64,000 nt of DNA, taken from contig BQMF02000275.1 in NCBI GenBank assembly GCA_027922465.2, positions 310,001 through 374,000 on the forward strand, read 5' to 3'. This document shows, piece by piece, positions 1 to 9,692 of the stretch (within the stretch, counting starts at the first letter, position 1; every line of letters begins with the position of its first letter). The notes under the pieces are model-generated. The model was not told where the DNA came from. It searched no databases and saw nothing but the letters and a program-made list of their open reading frames with translations. This DNA is from Turritopsis dohrnii. Its lineage: Eukaryota; Cnidaria; Hydrozoa; Anthoathecata; Oceaniidae. The position numbers and the translations under genes were made by a program.

Positions 1-940
1 TTTCCAATAAACAAATTGCCTTGCGACACCTTATCACCCCTTCCTCCTTCTTGTCTCCCCTTTGTAACCACTTTCAGTATAGAAACGATACAACCAGCGA
101 TCTTATCGCCCCTTGCCTCCCCTTGCTCCTTCTTACCTCCCGTTGTTCGATCTTTGAGCATAGAAAACATATGTGTCAGGTGGAACTCAAATACAAAGTG
201 GTTTAAGGTTAAAGTTTCGGCTACGATTGGGGTCCCAGTTATGGTTAACTTCACCAAAATTCTTATTCCCTCTTATCGCCCCTTACCTCCCCTTGCCCCC
301 TCTTACCTCCCCTTGTTCCCTCTTTGAGTATAGAAAACATTAGTGTCAGGTGGGACTCATAGACCCCCTGTCGGTAGAGGGCGTGGCCCTTTTCTATACT
401 GAATGAAAGAGGGAACAAGGGGAGACAAGAAGGGCAAGGGGAGGCAAGAGGGGATAAGGGCGATAAGAGTTATGGTCATGTAAACCTTAACCCTGACCAC
501 ACCCATAACCGAAACCTTAACCTCAAACCTATTTTGCTTGACTAACATTCTTATCCCTTCTTACCTCCCCTTGCGCCCTCTTGTCTCCCCTTGTTCCCTC
601 TTTCTGTATAGAAGCGTTAGTGTTAGGTGGGACTCATAGACCCCCTATCGGTAGAGGGCGTGGCCCTTTTCTATACTGAAACAGGGAACAAGGGGAGACA
701 AAAAGGGGCAAGGGGAGGTAAAGAAGGACAAAGGGGGATAAGAATTTTGGTCAAGTTAACCATAACCGTGACCCCAATTGTAAGCAAAACATTAACCTCA
801 AACCACTTTGTACTTGAGTTCCACCTGACACATACGTTTCCTATACTGAAAGAGGGAAAAAGGGGAGGTAAGAGGGGCAAGGGGGAGGTAAGAGGAGATA
901 AGAGGGGATAAGAATTTTGGTCAAGTTAACCGTAACCATT
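1..940. repeat. Fold-back and direct repeat cluster rich in CCCCTT/AAGGGG tracts
   Basis: The segment is built from copies of one module in both orientations. A 63-base block containing TAGAGGGCGTGGCCC occurs directly repeated at 341-403 and 618-680, 277 bases apart. Blocks rich in TTACCTCCCCTTG (about 20-345 and 545-610) are reverse complements of blocks rich in CAAGGGGAGGTAAG (about 405-470 and 680-925). The segment at about 150-345 reappears inverted at about 745-930, so the region as a whole is a composite palindrome. The open frames inside it are low-complexity and follow the repeat, so I do not call genes. The family is unknown; a fold-back transposon or MITE pile-up is the likeliest reading. 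Confidence 0.75.
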
Positions 941-1737
941 TTGGATATGCTTATTGTGAAGGTTTTATTTGAGCGCTGATGTTTATTTAAAAGAAAGTGA
1001 GACAAGGGTTTATATTTTGTCATCAATTCTTACAAGTTTATTTATCTCAATAGGATACGTTTTTAATACACTATGGACGATTGTATTGCTTTCCAATATC
1101 GAATCATCAGGTTCTTTCTTTGGGACAAATAAATCGAAATCACTACTCTAATCTTCCAAAACATTGATTTCGCATTCTACACGATCAGATCCTATGACAT
1201 TTGTTTCCCAGTCTTAAAATCAGTGTGTCAAAACCTCTCATAGACTTTGACACAGAGCCATGCATCGTATAAATAGTTCGATCCACTCCAACCAACGCTT
1301 TTTTCGCATTTCATAAATTGTGGCACGTTATCATCGAGGTTATCCACCAAGAAGCTTTATCCCAACAAAAAACTGCGTTTATTTGCTGTCTCTGACATCA
1401 ATAGCTTTTAATTCTATTATACGTTTCCCATAGCAACACACACACGTTACTTAGTGACAATCGCTGTAACAATATATGTTTTTCACACTTTTTTAAACTT
1501 TGTATTCTGATGACATTCTGCTATTTTATCAAACTTACTTTGAGAAACAGGAACACTTTTTCTCTGTTACGATTATATATTATCTGAAAAATCTGAATTT
1601 TAATGATTTTAATGAGAGTCACTTAAAAAATAATAAAAATTTTTTTTGCCAGCATATGACTTATTGTTTATTTCTTTTTCTAAAAAGATAATCTTTTCTA
1701 CAAACATTAAGAAAAATGAAAAGTATACAGTGTGTTT
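941..1737. other. Intergenic DNA, no gene seen
   Basis: AT-rich sequence with only short ATG frames that lack domains or splice context. I see no RNA gene and no clear repeat boundary. Confidence 0.5.
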
Positions 1738-1882
1738 CAAAATGATTGGGACCAGAAAAAGTTTCTCAATTTTTGGCAAAGTTATTTTTTGAAATATAAC
1801 AAATCTAATATGAGGAGAAAGCCCTTGAAAGAATCCTTCCAACGCCGTATTTTTCCTTCTTGAAATGGAAAAGGATAAAGAA
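1738..1882. repeat. Single mariner-like terminus (CAGTGTGT end)
   Basis: A TA dinucleotide is followed by CAGTGTGTTTCAAAATG, the same start used by the TIR elements at 14971 and 33481 and by repeats near 14327 and 32755. No matching inverted end was found downstream, so this is either a truncated element or one whose other end has decayed. The MITE at 1883-2350 sits next to it and may have inserted into it. Confidence 0.45.
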
Positions 1883-2350
1883 TACACGCTTTTTTTTATA
1901 AGAACCAGCAAAATCTGACCTGAGGGTGACTGTTCTTATTTTTGGAGCCTTTTTCAGCCTGAATCGATCTTATTTTGTTCTTTGCTTTAAAAACACAGTT
2001 TCAAATTTCAGCCTCATTTTGTTCTTCTTATTTATGGAACTTCCAGAAAAATAGAAATATTTTTTAAAAACAACTTGTAAAAAGTATGGTTGCTGTTAGT
2101 GTTAATCGGTAATGACCCATTCGCATATTTATTGGAGGTGAAAAAAACCCAATAAACTTTTAAACCATTTACCATTGAGAGAATTCACGTCATGAGCTGT
2201 TCTTATTTTCCAAGAAAATTCAGGCTCAGGCTGTTCTTAATTTTTGGAACAATGATTTGAGCCTCGGGTTGTTCTTATTTTGTTCTTATTTTTTGGCCAA
2301 ATCTGAGGTTCGTGTTCTTATAAAACTGTTCTTATAAAAAAAAGCGTGTA
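1883..2350. mobile_element. 468 bp MITE with perfect 23 bp terminal inverted repeats
   Basis: The ends are perfect inverted repeats of 23 bases (1883-1905 and 2328-2350), starting TACACGC followed by eight T residues. The terminal TA on each side suggests a TA target duplication, as in Tc1/mariner-type elements. The interior carries repeated TGTTCTTATTTT motifs in direct and inverted forms and no coding frame. An internal partial copy of the right end (about 2313-2325) lies just inside the terminus. The element is non-autonomous and its source transposase is not in the window. Confidence 0.8.
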
Positions 2351-3204
2351 ATTGAAGAAAGAATAAAGCAGTCTGGAGCTGCGAACTCAGCGACAGCAGG
2401 TATTATTGGATATTTCAGCTTGACATAAATTCAAAAATTTAATGCGTTTGTCGTAAAAGCATCATATACAAAGATGAAGTAAGCTGAAAGATGGAAATTT
2501 TTAGATGTTAACAGAAACAATTCATGATTCAAAACGGATAATTACTTCTCCAAAAATAAATATATACCATATTGAAATACAACTAAAAGGCTGACAAATG
2601 CAGATGCTTTTTCTAACAAACATAACAAAGAAATGGAGCGAAAATTGGATTTTCTTCTAAAGTTAGATAACCAACGAGGGAATAAAGGAACTATTTAAAA
2701 TATTTTTAATGATTTTTAATAATTTGAAATAAATTTTAGCTTGTTATTCAAAAAAAATAAAAAAAAAAATAAAGGAACTGAACTGATATTAACTGAAAGT
2801 ACAGTTAATTCCAAAAGGCAACGTTTTAACGTTAGTTACACTAATTAAGCGCAACAAAATTTAGACACAATGAAACAAACACAAAAAGGGCTCAGATGAC
2901 TAAAAAATTCAATAATCAGCTTTACGTGAAGCCTGTACAAAAACGTTCTACTATACCTCGCAATACATTTACATTCGTTTCAACAGATAAAGTTTAAACA
3001 TATATATACATAATAGTTATGATTATTAGGGTTGGCAATTTATCAACACAAAATTGAAATTTAGGAAATACTTTGATCAAAATGAATTTCCTCATTGGAT
3101 TTATCGTCTAATAAAATTGCTTCGACTAAATCATCCATATCAATTGAATTTAGTAAATCTTTCAGATCAATATAATGTTTTCACCAGATTAATGAAAAGT
3201 AGCA
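2351..3204. other. AT-rich intergenic DNA, no gene seen
   Basis: Long A/T runs (for example 2750-2775) and no supported coding or RNA feature. This is the left flank of the LTR retrotransposon insertion. Confidence 0.5.
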
Positions 3205-3209
3205 CTGTT

Positions 3210-3379
3210 TGATGCGATGTAAACAGACTGGGTCACCGAGTCAAGGGGGGAGTATCGAAGTGACTAACCGAGAGGATAGACGTGATCTAGAAGCTGTAGA
3301 GAAGATAACCTTAGTGTTGATATAAAACGTGTGTTTTACTATCCCCCGACTAGTTCCCCCGTAAGGTATAGACACATCA
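3210..3379 (+). repeat. 5' LTR (170 bp)
   Basis: Starts TGATGCGATG and ends GACACATCA. It matches the 3' LTR at every base I compared. The left flank supplies CTGTT as one half of the target duplication. It contains an AAGGGGGGAG purine tract at about 3245-3254 that resembles a polypurine tract but lies inside the LTR. The LTR is short for the family. Confidence 0.95.
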
Positions 3380-3381
3380 AC

Positions 3382-3394
3382 TGGCGACGAGTAT
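3382..3394 (+). promoter_or_regulatory. Retrotransposon primer-binding site, probably tRNA-Ser
   Basis: Two bases after the 5' LTR the sequence reads TGGCGACGAGTAT. The first 10 bases are complementary to a tRNA 3' end of the form CTCGTCGCCA, as in animal tRNA-Ser(GCU). The match extends to 12 of 13 against the human tRNA end as I recall it. The tRNA assignment is from memory; the position is diagnostic for a minus-strand primer site. Confidence 0.7.
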
Positions 3395-3691
3395 AATACG
3401 ACTTGTGTATCTTGCCGGAGGACGTGGGGAAGGTTCGAACAGCATTACTTCGTTTCAAGATTCACGTGAGTGGATTGTGTGTTTACTTCTCGAAAGTTCT
3501 TGTTCCGCAAAGTACATCGTCACAGAGAACATTTCGTTCCGTCGATTTCATATTGGTTCCGTAAAGTACACCGTTCCTTACGAATACGGTTCCGTCGAGT
3601 TACACATCCGGCAACATTTTGACTTGCTGATCCAAACGTTAGTTTTCTGGAACATTCGACGACAATTTACAGACCGCGGACTACGAACGGA

Positions 3692-5884
3692 ATGGCGGAA
3701 GGCGTATATACCGCGTTAGAGCCGTTTAAGAAGGGGAAAGATCCAGGACAAACACTCGAAAATCTAGATAAATATATAAAAAGAGCGAAATTAGTGTTTA
3801 CTACTGCGGATGTAGAAGATGACGATAAGAAGAAGTCTTTCCTGCAAATCTGGGCAGAAGACGAGATGGTTACGCTCTTTGAACATGAAGGGCGGGTAAC
3901 GGATCAGGACACATTTGAGAATGCGGTCAAGAAGATCAAGGACGCAATTGCGTCGCAAGTCAACGAAATATACCCGGTATATAAACTGTTTTGTGAGTTT
4001 CCCCAGGGGAAGCAATCGTTTACCACTTGGTACCCAAAGGTCATGGAGCAGGCTAAAAGATGTAAATTTGAAGAGTACACAGCCGAAAGAGCTGCTCGTG
4101 ATGCTATGGTCATACAGACCGAAAGCAACAAACTACGGAAGAAGGCGTTGTCAGAAGGTCCGACTTACGGAGATTTTGTTAAAGCTGGTTTAGCCATGGA
4201 ATCCAGCGACGCCCAGGCGAACAAAATGGGGAAAAGTGAAACTGTCAGCAAAGTACAATACTGGCAGACTCGAAAGAAACCAACACACGGCAATATGCAA
4301 AAGAAAGTACAGCCAATGTCGAATAGTTTATGCGATTTTTGTGGTTACGAAAAGAAGGACGGACATCATCGAGGGAAGTGCCCTGCGAAGGGAAAAATAT
4401 GCAAAGCGTGCAAACGGAAAGGACATTTCGCCCAGTCGAAGGTGTGCCCCGGAAAGGTGAGGCAAATGTCGGATTCAGGAGAGGAGGCAACAGACAGCAG
4501 CGAAGAGGATTTCACCGGTCGTGTTGTAGCAGTCAACAAGCTGTCATCCGATTCTCCAGATGATGAAATAGTGCCTGTTATGATTAATGGGCAAAAGATT
4601 GACATTCGGGTAGATTCAGGGTGTCGGAAGGTCTTATTGCCGGAAAAGACGTTCCGGAAAGTGCAGAAAAAGAGCACCCTGCGGAAGACCAAAGTCCAAC
4701 TGCGACCATATGGGATGAACGCTCAGATCGAAGTGGTAGGTAGAGCTCTCGTGCAGATTACCACCATGAGTGGAAATTCGTTAGACCTGTGGGTCTATGT
4801 CGTCAAAGGACATAAAGTTGAGGCGTTGTTGGGAGCAGAGGCTGCCAAGGCATTGGGGATTTTACATATCGACCCCAATGGAAAAGTGGTATGCACGGTC
4901 AATGAAAATGGTACGTTTCCAGAGAACAGCAAGGAATACGTGGATCAGCTAGTCCAGGAGAACGAGGCATTATTCCAGGGAATCGGGAGATTTACTGGCG
5001 ATCCAGTTGAATTCAATATTGACCCGAGCGTTATTCCGGTTGTCCAGAAGGAAAGACGGGTCCCATTTGGTTTATCAGAACACTTACGATATTTGAAAGA
5101 ACAAGACGTTATTGAAGGTCCACTGGATTCGTCAGTTGCGCACCAGTGGATTTCGAACGTAGTTATTACCGAGAAAAAGGAAGCTGGAAAGATAAGAATG
5201 AACGTGGACATGCGACACGCCAATTTGGCTATAAGTCCGACACATTTTCCGGTACCAACGGTACAAGAACTTCGTCACCAATTAAATGGTGCAACAGTAT
5301 TCAGCAAAATCGACCTCACCCACGCTTTTCACCAGATGGTGTTAGGGGAAAAATCTCGGGCGCTCACCACGTTTTACACCCACGAAGGGTTGTTCCGCTT
5401 TAAACGGTTAGTCATGGGAGCTGGTCCAGCGAGCCAGGAATTCCACGAAAAATTCAGACGCGGACTTCATGGAGTTCCGGGGGTAATCCAGATCCAAGAT
5501 GACGTGATGGTGTATGGAAAAACGCAGGAAGAACACAACATTAATCTTCGGAAGTTGTTTGAACGGTTAACCACACTGGGAGTGACATTGAGCCCGACCA
5601 AATGTCAGTTTAATCTGCCCAAAGTCGCTTGGTTCGGGTTCATTTTTGACAAGGAAGGTATGAAACCGGATCCACAGAAAGTGGAAGCGATTCACAACAA
5701 AGCTACCCCAAAATCCGTCGCGGAAGTAAAGTCGTTTCTACAGATGTGCCAATACAACCAGGTATTTTTATTTGACACACAACAAACGTACAGCGACGTA
5801 ACCGCCCCACTGAGGGCAATGCTAAGAAAAGATGCCAAATTCGAGTGGACAGACGAATGCGAGAGAGCAGTGCAGACACTTTAG
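3692..5884 (+). CDS. Gag-protease-reverse transcriptase part of Ty3/gypsy polyprotein
   Basis: This is a 730-residue frame. Residues 1 to about 200 are a Gag-like helical region. About 214-252 hold two zinc-knuckle-type motifs: a Cys/His cluster starting CDFC, then CKAC-X4-H-X5-C. Near residue 308 is an aspartic protease motif DSG in place of the commoner DTG. Near residue 380 is an LLG motif expected in retropepsins. Reverse transcriptase follows, with FSKIDLTHAF near 537 (first catalytic Asp) and IQDDV near 600, where the usual YxDD reads QDD. The frame ends at a TAG just before RNase H, and the downstream frame at 5885-7453 is in the same phase. The ATG is the first good one after a leader of about 310 bases. 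A gag stop or frameshift is absent, so Gag and Pol are fused here. Confidence 0.92.
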   Translation: MAEGVYTALEPFKKGKDPGQTLENLDKYIKRAKLVFTTADVEDDDKKKSFLQIWAEDEMVTLFEHEGRVTDQDTFENAVKKIKDAIASQVNEIYPVYKLFCEFPQGKQSFTTWYPKVMEQAKRCKFEEYTAERAARDAMVIQTESNKLRKKALSEGPTYGDFVKAGLAMESSDAQANKMGKSETVSKVQYWQTRKKPTHGNMQKKVQPMSNSLCDFCGYEKKDGHHRGKCPAKGKICKACKRKGHFAQSKVCPGKVRQMSDSGEEATDSSEEDFTGRVVAVNKLSSDSPDDEIVPVMINGQKIDIRVDSGCRKVLLPEKTFRKVQKKSTLRKTKVQLRPYGMNAQIEVVGRALVQITTMSGNSLDLWVYVVKGHKVEALLGAEAAKALGILHIDPNGKVVCTVNENGTFPENSKEYVDQLVQENEALFQGIGRFTGDPVEFNIDPSVIPVVQKERRVPFGLSEHLRYLKEQDVIEGPLDSSVAHQWISNVVITEKKEAGKIRMNVDMRHANLAISPTHFPVPTVQELRHQLNGATVFSKIDLTHAFHQMVLGEKSRALTTFYTHEGLFRFKRLVMGAGPASQEFHEKFRRGLHGVPGVIQIQDDVMVYGKTQEEHNINLRKLFERLTTLGVTLSPTKCQFNLPKVAWFGFIFDKEGMKPDPQKVEAIHNKATPKSVAEVKSFLQMCQYNQVFLFDTQQTYSDVTAPLRAMLRKDAKFEWTDECERAVQTL

Positions 5885-7453
5885 GCAGCTCTCACAAGTG
5901 ACAAAGTTATGGCGCATTGGTCCCAGGATCGGGAGACAGAACTAGTGGTGGATCGCGGCCCCAAAGGTCTCGCAGCGACTTTGTACCAGAAGGAACCTGA
6001 TACCGGATATTGGCGACCAGTTAGTTATGCCAGCCGAGCGCAGACGAAAGCCGAGCAGCGGTACTCACAGATCGAAGGAGAAAGTTTGGCCCTATACTAC
6101 GGAATCACGCATCACCGAATGTACCTGAACGGATTTCCGTTTGTAGCTGTCACTGACCATCAACCGCTAACAACGTTATACAACAACCCCAAGAAACTGG
6201 CCCCAGCCCGCGTGGAAAGGCATAAAGTCAGGCTGCAGGGGTTTGTTTTTACGCTGCAATACCGCTCCGGAAGTAAAAACCCAGCGGATTTTAATAGCAG
6301 ACACCCATTGCCACTCACTGACATTTCTAAAGCGGAGGACGACACCGAGATATATGTGAACTCAGTGGTAGATGGAAATCTCCCTGACGCTATTACTTTA
6401 TCTATGATACAAAACGCCACCAATGCAGATGAGACACTCGCCAAGCTGAAATTCTGCATTTTGGAGAAAGGACACATTCCACCATGTGCAGAGTTGTCCC
6501 CGTACCGTAGAGTGTTTCCCGAACTATCGGTGGTGAAGCAAGTAATTTTACGCGGAGATCGCATCGTCATACCGGAGTCACTCCAAGAAGACGTGGTTGA
6601 ACTTGGGCATCTCGGACATCAAGGGGTAACGAAAGTAAAGAGGTACTTACGCAGCAGAGTATGGTTCCCGAAAATGGATGACGCGATCGAGCGCCATGCT
6701 AAAAGCTGTTTACCATGTCTAGCCGCCACACCAAGCAACGCAGCAGAGCCGACCAAGCCCACGGAGTTGCCAGATCGACCATGGCAGCACCTGGCAATGG
6801 ATTTTAAAGGTCCTATTGGTGGGCAGTATTATTTTTTTCTGGTCATTGACCATTTTTCCCGTTTTCCTGAAGTCGAAATAGTAGAGTCCACCAGTGCAGA
6901 CACAGTTTTGCCAATGCTGGATCGAATCTTGGGGACCCATGGCATACCAGACAGAATTATGAGTGACAATGGACCGCCATTTAATAGCCATGCCATGGAA
7001 ATGTATGCGAAAAAACGAGGGTTCTTTCATCAGAAAGTGGAGCCGGAGCATCCTTGTAGCAACGGCCTAGCAGAAAACTTTATGCGCATGTTGCGCAAGG
7101 TAGCTCATACGGCAGTAGTAGAGAAGAAGGACCCCCGAGAAGAAGTACATAAGTATCTGCTACATTACCGCGCTACACCGCATAGCAGTACCAACAAATC
7201 TCCAGCTGAAATGCTGTTTAACCGGCCCTTACACATGCAAATACCAGTGATGGACAACAAGGAATATGCCACAAAAGACGTTCGTCAATTTGAAAGGGAA
7301 AAGAAAACAGCCATGAAACGGTATAATGACTCGCGTCGTCACGCCAAGGAAAGTTCGATTAAATTAGGGGATACCGTAATCGTACAGCAGAAAAAGACCA
7401 CGACCAAACCTTTTTACGATCCGTCACCGTACATCGTAACAACGAAAAAGTGA
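5885..7453 (+). CDS. RNase H-integrase part of Ty3/gypsy polyprotein (separated by in-frame stop)
   Basis: The frame is in the same phase as the upstream polyprotein; the first ATG after the stop is at 5909. Numbering from that ATG, RNase H occupies roughly 1-130, with catalytic acidic residues in VVDRG, GESLA and TDHQPL. Integrase follows. The HHCC zinc site starts near 230 (GHLGH, then CLPC). The catalytic core has Asp in MDFKG (about 297), Asp in SDNGPP (about 352) and Glu in GLAENF (about 388). The spacing between the last two is 35 residues, so the DD35E signature is complete. A TGA at 7451-7453 cuts off the C-terminal part. All visible catalytic residues are intact, so the damage appears limited to the two nonsense codons. 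Confidence 0.9.
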   Translation, partial: AALTSDKVMAHWSQDRETELVVDRGPKGLAATLYQKEPDTGYWRPVSYASRAQTKAEQRYSQIEGESLALYYGITHHRMYLNGFPFVAVTDHQPLTTLYNNPKKLAPARVERHKVRLQGFVFTLQYRSGSKNPADFNSRHPLPLTDISKAEDDTEIYVNSVVDGNLPDAITLSMIQNATNADETLAKLKFCILEKGHIPPCAELSPYRRVFPELSVVKQVILRGDRIVIPESLQEDVVELGHLGHQGVTKVKRYLRSRVWFPKMDDAIERHAKSCLPCLAATPSNAAEPTKPTELPDRPWQHLAMDFKGPIGGQYYFFLVIDHFSRFPEVEIVESTSADTVLPMLDRILGTHGIPDRIMSDNGPPFNSHAMEMYAKKRGFFHQKVEPEHPCSNGLAENFMRMLRKVAHTAVVEKKDPREEVHKYLLHYRATPHSSTNKSPAEMLFNRPLHMQIPVMDNKEYATKDVRQFEREKKTAMKRYNDSRRHAKESSIKLGDTVIVQQKKTTTKPFYDPSPYIVTTKK

Positions 7454-7858
7454 TCAATGGTAACCGCATCGCGTGGGAAAAAGAAAATCACCCGGGATGT
7501 GAGCAGGTTCAGGCTAGTCGCGGAACGACCATTACGCAAACCAGGGTTGTCACAAGCCATTCGCGGATCATCAGATAGTGATGACGAGTATTACACGTTG
7601 TTTCGTCATATCCAGAAGGAAGGAGAGATGACTAATGAAGCAGACAGTGATGGTACGGTGCCGTACGCGGATGAAGGAGAAGAAACCGAGGAGGAGGCGA
7701 GGCATGACGCACTAGCGGATCAACCAGCCATTCCAGAGGAGAACATAGAAATCCGTGAGGATAGACCGCCCAGATATCCGCGTCGCCAGAGACAGCCGCC
7801 GAAATACCTGGGACACTACAACACCAAGTTCGACGAGGAGAGAGGTGATGCGATGTAA
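7454..7858 (+). CDS. C-terminal tail of the Ty3/gypsy polyprotein
   Basis: It lies in the same reading phase as the two upstream segments, directly after the TGA at 7451. The product is charged. A basic start (SRGKKKITRD) is typical of the region after the integrase core. An acidic stretch follows, then a proline/arginine-rich end (PPRYPRRQRQPPK), commonly seen at Ty3/gypsy Pol C-termini in animals. The stop lies 13 bases inside the 3' LTR, so the coding region overlaps the LTR. The first ATG is at 7457, but independent initiation there is unlikely. Confidence 0.75.
   Translation, partial: SMVTASRGKKKITRDVSRFRLVAERPLRKPGLSQAIRGSSDSDDEYYTLFRHIQKEGEMTNEADSDGTVPYADEGEETEEEARHDALADQPAIPEENIEIREDRPPRYPRRQRQPPKYLGHYNTKFDEERGDAM
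7835..7845 (+). promoter_or_regulatory. Polypurine tract next to the 3' LTR
   Basis: GAGGAGAGAGG is directly adjacent to the TG that opens the 3' LTR, the expected place for the plus-strand primer. It also encodes Pol C-terminal residues. Confidence 0.7.
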
Positions 7859-8015
7859 ACAGACTGGGTCACCGAGTCAAGGGGGGAGTATCGAAGTGAC
7901 TAACCGAGAGGATAGACGTGATCTAGAAGCTGTAGAGAAGATAACCTTAGTGTTGATATAAAACGTGTGTTTTACTATCCCCCGACTAGTTCCCCCGTAA
8001 GGTATAGACACATCA
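7846..8015 (+). repeat. 3' LTR (170 bp)
   Basis: The same 170 bases as the 5' LTR with no difference I could find. It is followed by CTGTT (8016-8020), the second half of the target duplication. Confidence 0.95.
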
Positions 8016-8020
8016 CTGTT

Positions 8021-9631
8021 GCAACATTAGTTTGAAAAAAAACTTGTGGTTTTTCAGTTCCCAGCTGGAGGTGTAAGTTGCATCACCTACATAAACCAAC
8101 TATTTGAATGTTGTCAATAGTTGTAGTCTAGAAACCTGAGTATCTCATTGTTGAACAACTTAATATTTATATGTTCTTTTTAATGTCAGTTGCTGACTGG
8201 ATTGACGTACTTGCCGAAGTTGTGATGTATAAACTACTTCGATATTCTTTGATATCAGCATTCATTATACCTTTAGTATGCACTTCTTTGGTTGACTCAT
8301 GAAGATATCTTTGTCACACCTGATTGTTATATAGACAATTGGCATTTTCAAGTTTAATGTTCACGTTAATCTCCACATATTCTATAATGCACATATGCTT
8401 GGATGTATTTGTTGGCATGGTTCCTCTTTCTTGCACATGGCAGGTGGTGTGGCTTACTTCAATCTTCAAGTTGCAAGTTGGGATCTATTTTAGTTCTTTT
8501 TACTGGCGACATCAAGAACAAGAGCCACCAATTCTAAGAAAAAAATCAATAAACAAAGAAAAATAAGTAAAGATAAAAATTTTGTGTCGAAAAAAGTTCT
8601 TAGAACTTATGGTTGCAGTTTTGTGGTCATTAGAGAAAAAGTGAATTCACTATATTAAATGATAATGAAAATGTGATTTCCAATCCTTTAAATATATCAG
8701 TTGGGAAAAAATAAAAAAAAAAATAAAAAAATCCCCTTAAAAAAAAGAACCAAACATCAACATTATAAAAAAATTGAAACATCAAACGCATAATATTAGC
8801 TCCTTTTAACCGATTACAAAATATGAATTAAAAGCAATCGATCGATACCTTCAACTCTGTTTCTGTTATTTCAAAGTTACAATAAACAGCAATCATAAAT
8901 GAATTGGTGAAATAAATTTATAATCTGTTCTTCTCCAAACCACAAATATCATGATTTAAAACCATGAGTTTTATTTCTTTAATCATTGATATCCTTTTTT
9001 TATTATTTATCTTACCTAAAAGAAAAAAGATTTCAACTGTATAATGAAGCAGAAATCCTAATCATACCATGACAATAAGACAAAAAGAAAATCCAAGGAC
9101 ACATTATCCTAAAAGTAATAATTAAAAGCACAATTTTAATAAAAGAATTTGTAATAGCAATAGATTGAAAAGTTCATAACATAATCCTATGCGGTAAGTT
9201 AATACGGGTTCACTCAATACTAGGGCTGCACTGAATAAAGGTTTTATAAACTGACTTTTAACCTCTGGGATACATACACAACCAAACATAAAAATAATAA
9301 AAATAATTGCAACAACATTTACATATGAAAATCACACCAAATACAATAATGCGCAAACATGAAAAATATGAACTAAAGACAAATCCATCCAGCAATGCTT
9401 TTTTTGCAGCACAGTTGCATTGGACAGTAATAACTAATGAATAATTATTAATGAATTTCCGAAATTCTTCACTTTACTAACCCTCAATATTTAACCACCT
9501 GTTTCATTTCTTTAATGGCATATATACACTTTTTATTTTCTGACCTAAAAGAAAAAGATTTCAATGCATAACCAGTGAAGAACAGCTAATCGTACCAGAA
9601 GCAAATAAAAACAACTAAAACAAACACATAG
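8021..9631. other. AT-rich intergenic DNA, no gene seen
   Basis: Short ATG frames occur (for example about 8324-8566), but they have no domain, no homologous neighbour and no splice context. A-rich runs occur around 8710-8750. Confidence 0.5.
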
Positions 9632-9692
9632 TATGGTATGAATATAGGACAAATATGTTTTCAAAACATATTTGTCCTATATTCATACCATA
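9632..9692. repeat. Perfect 30 bp inverted repeat with a single-base loop
   Basis: Bases 9632-9661 and 9663-9692 are exact reverse complements around one C at 9662. The right arm plus about 25 following bases (up to about 9715) recurs near 37703-37765, without the left arm. The hairpin therefore looks like an inverted duplication of the end of a dispersed repeat. Confidence 0.85.

Larger units (their letters stand above)
3205..8020 (+). mobile_element. Full-length Ty3/gypsy LTR retrotransposon with 5 bp target duplication
   Basis: Two 170-base direct repeats (3210-3379 and 7846-8015) start TG, end CA and are flanked by the same 5 bases, CTGTT, at 3205-3209 and 8016-8020. Between them are a primer-binding site, a gag-protease-RT-RNase H-integrase frame and a polypurine tract, in Ty3/gypsy order with integrase after RNase H. 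The LTRs look identical base for base, which indicates recent insertion. The single reading frame is interrupted twice by in-frame stops, at 5882-5884 (TAG) and 7451-7453 (TGA). This copy is therefore probably dead as a source of full polyprotein unless it relies on suppression. The domain style resembles gypsy polyproteins often annotated as K02A2.6-like in invertebrates. Confidence 0.95.

Noticed and set aside
3405..3719. 104-codon frame in the retrotransposon leader
   Set aside because: Overlaps the leader and the start of gag in another phase; no similarity to any retroelement protein.
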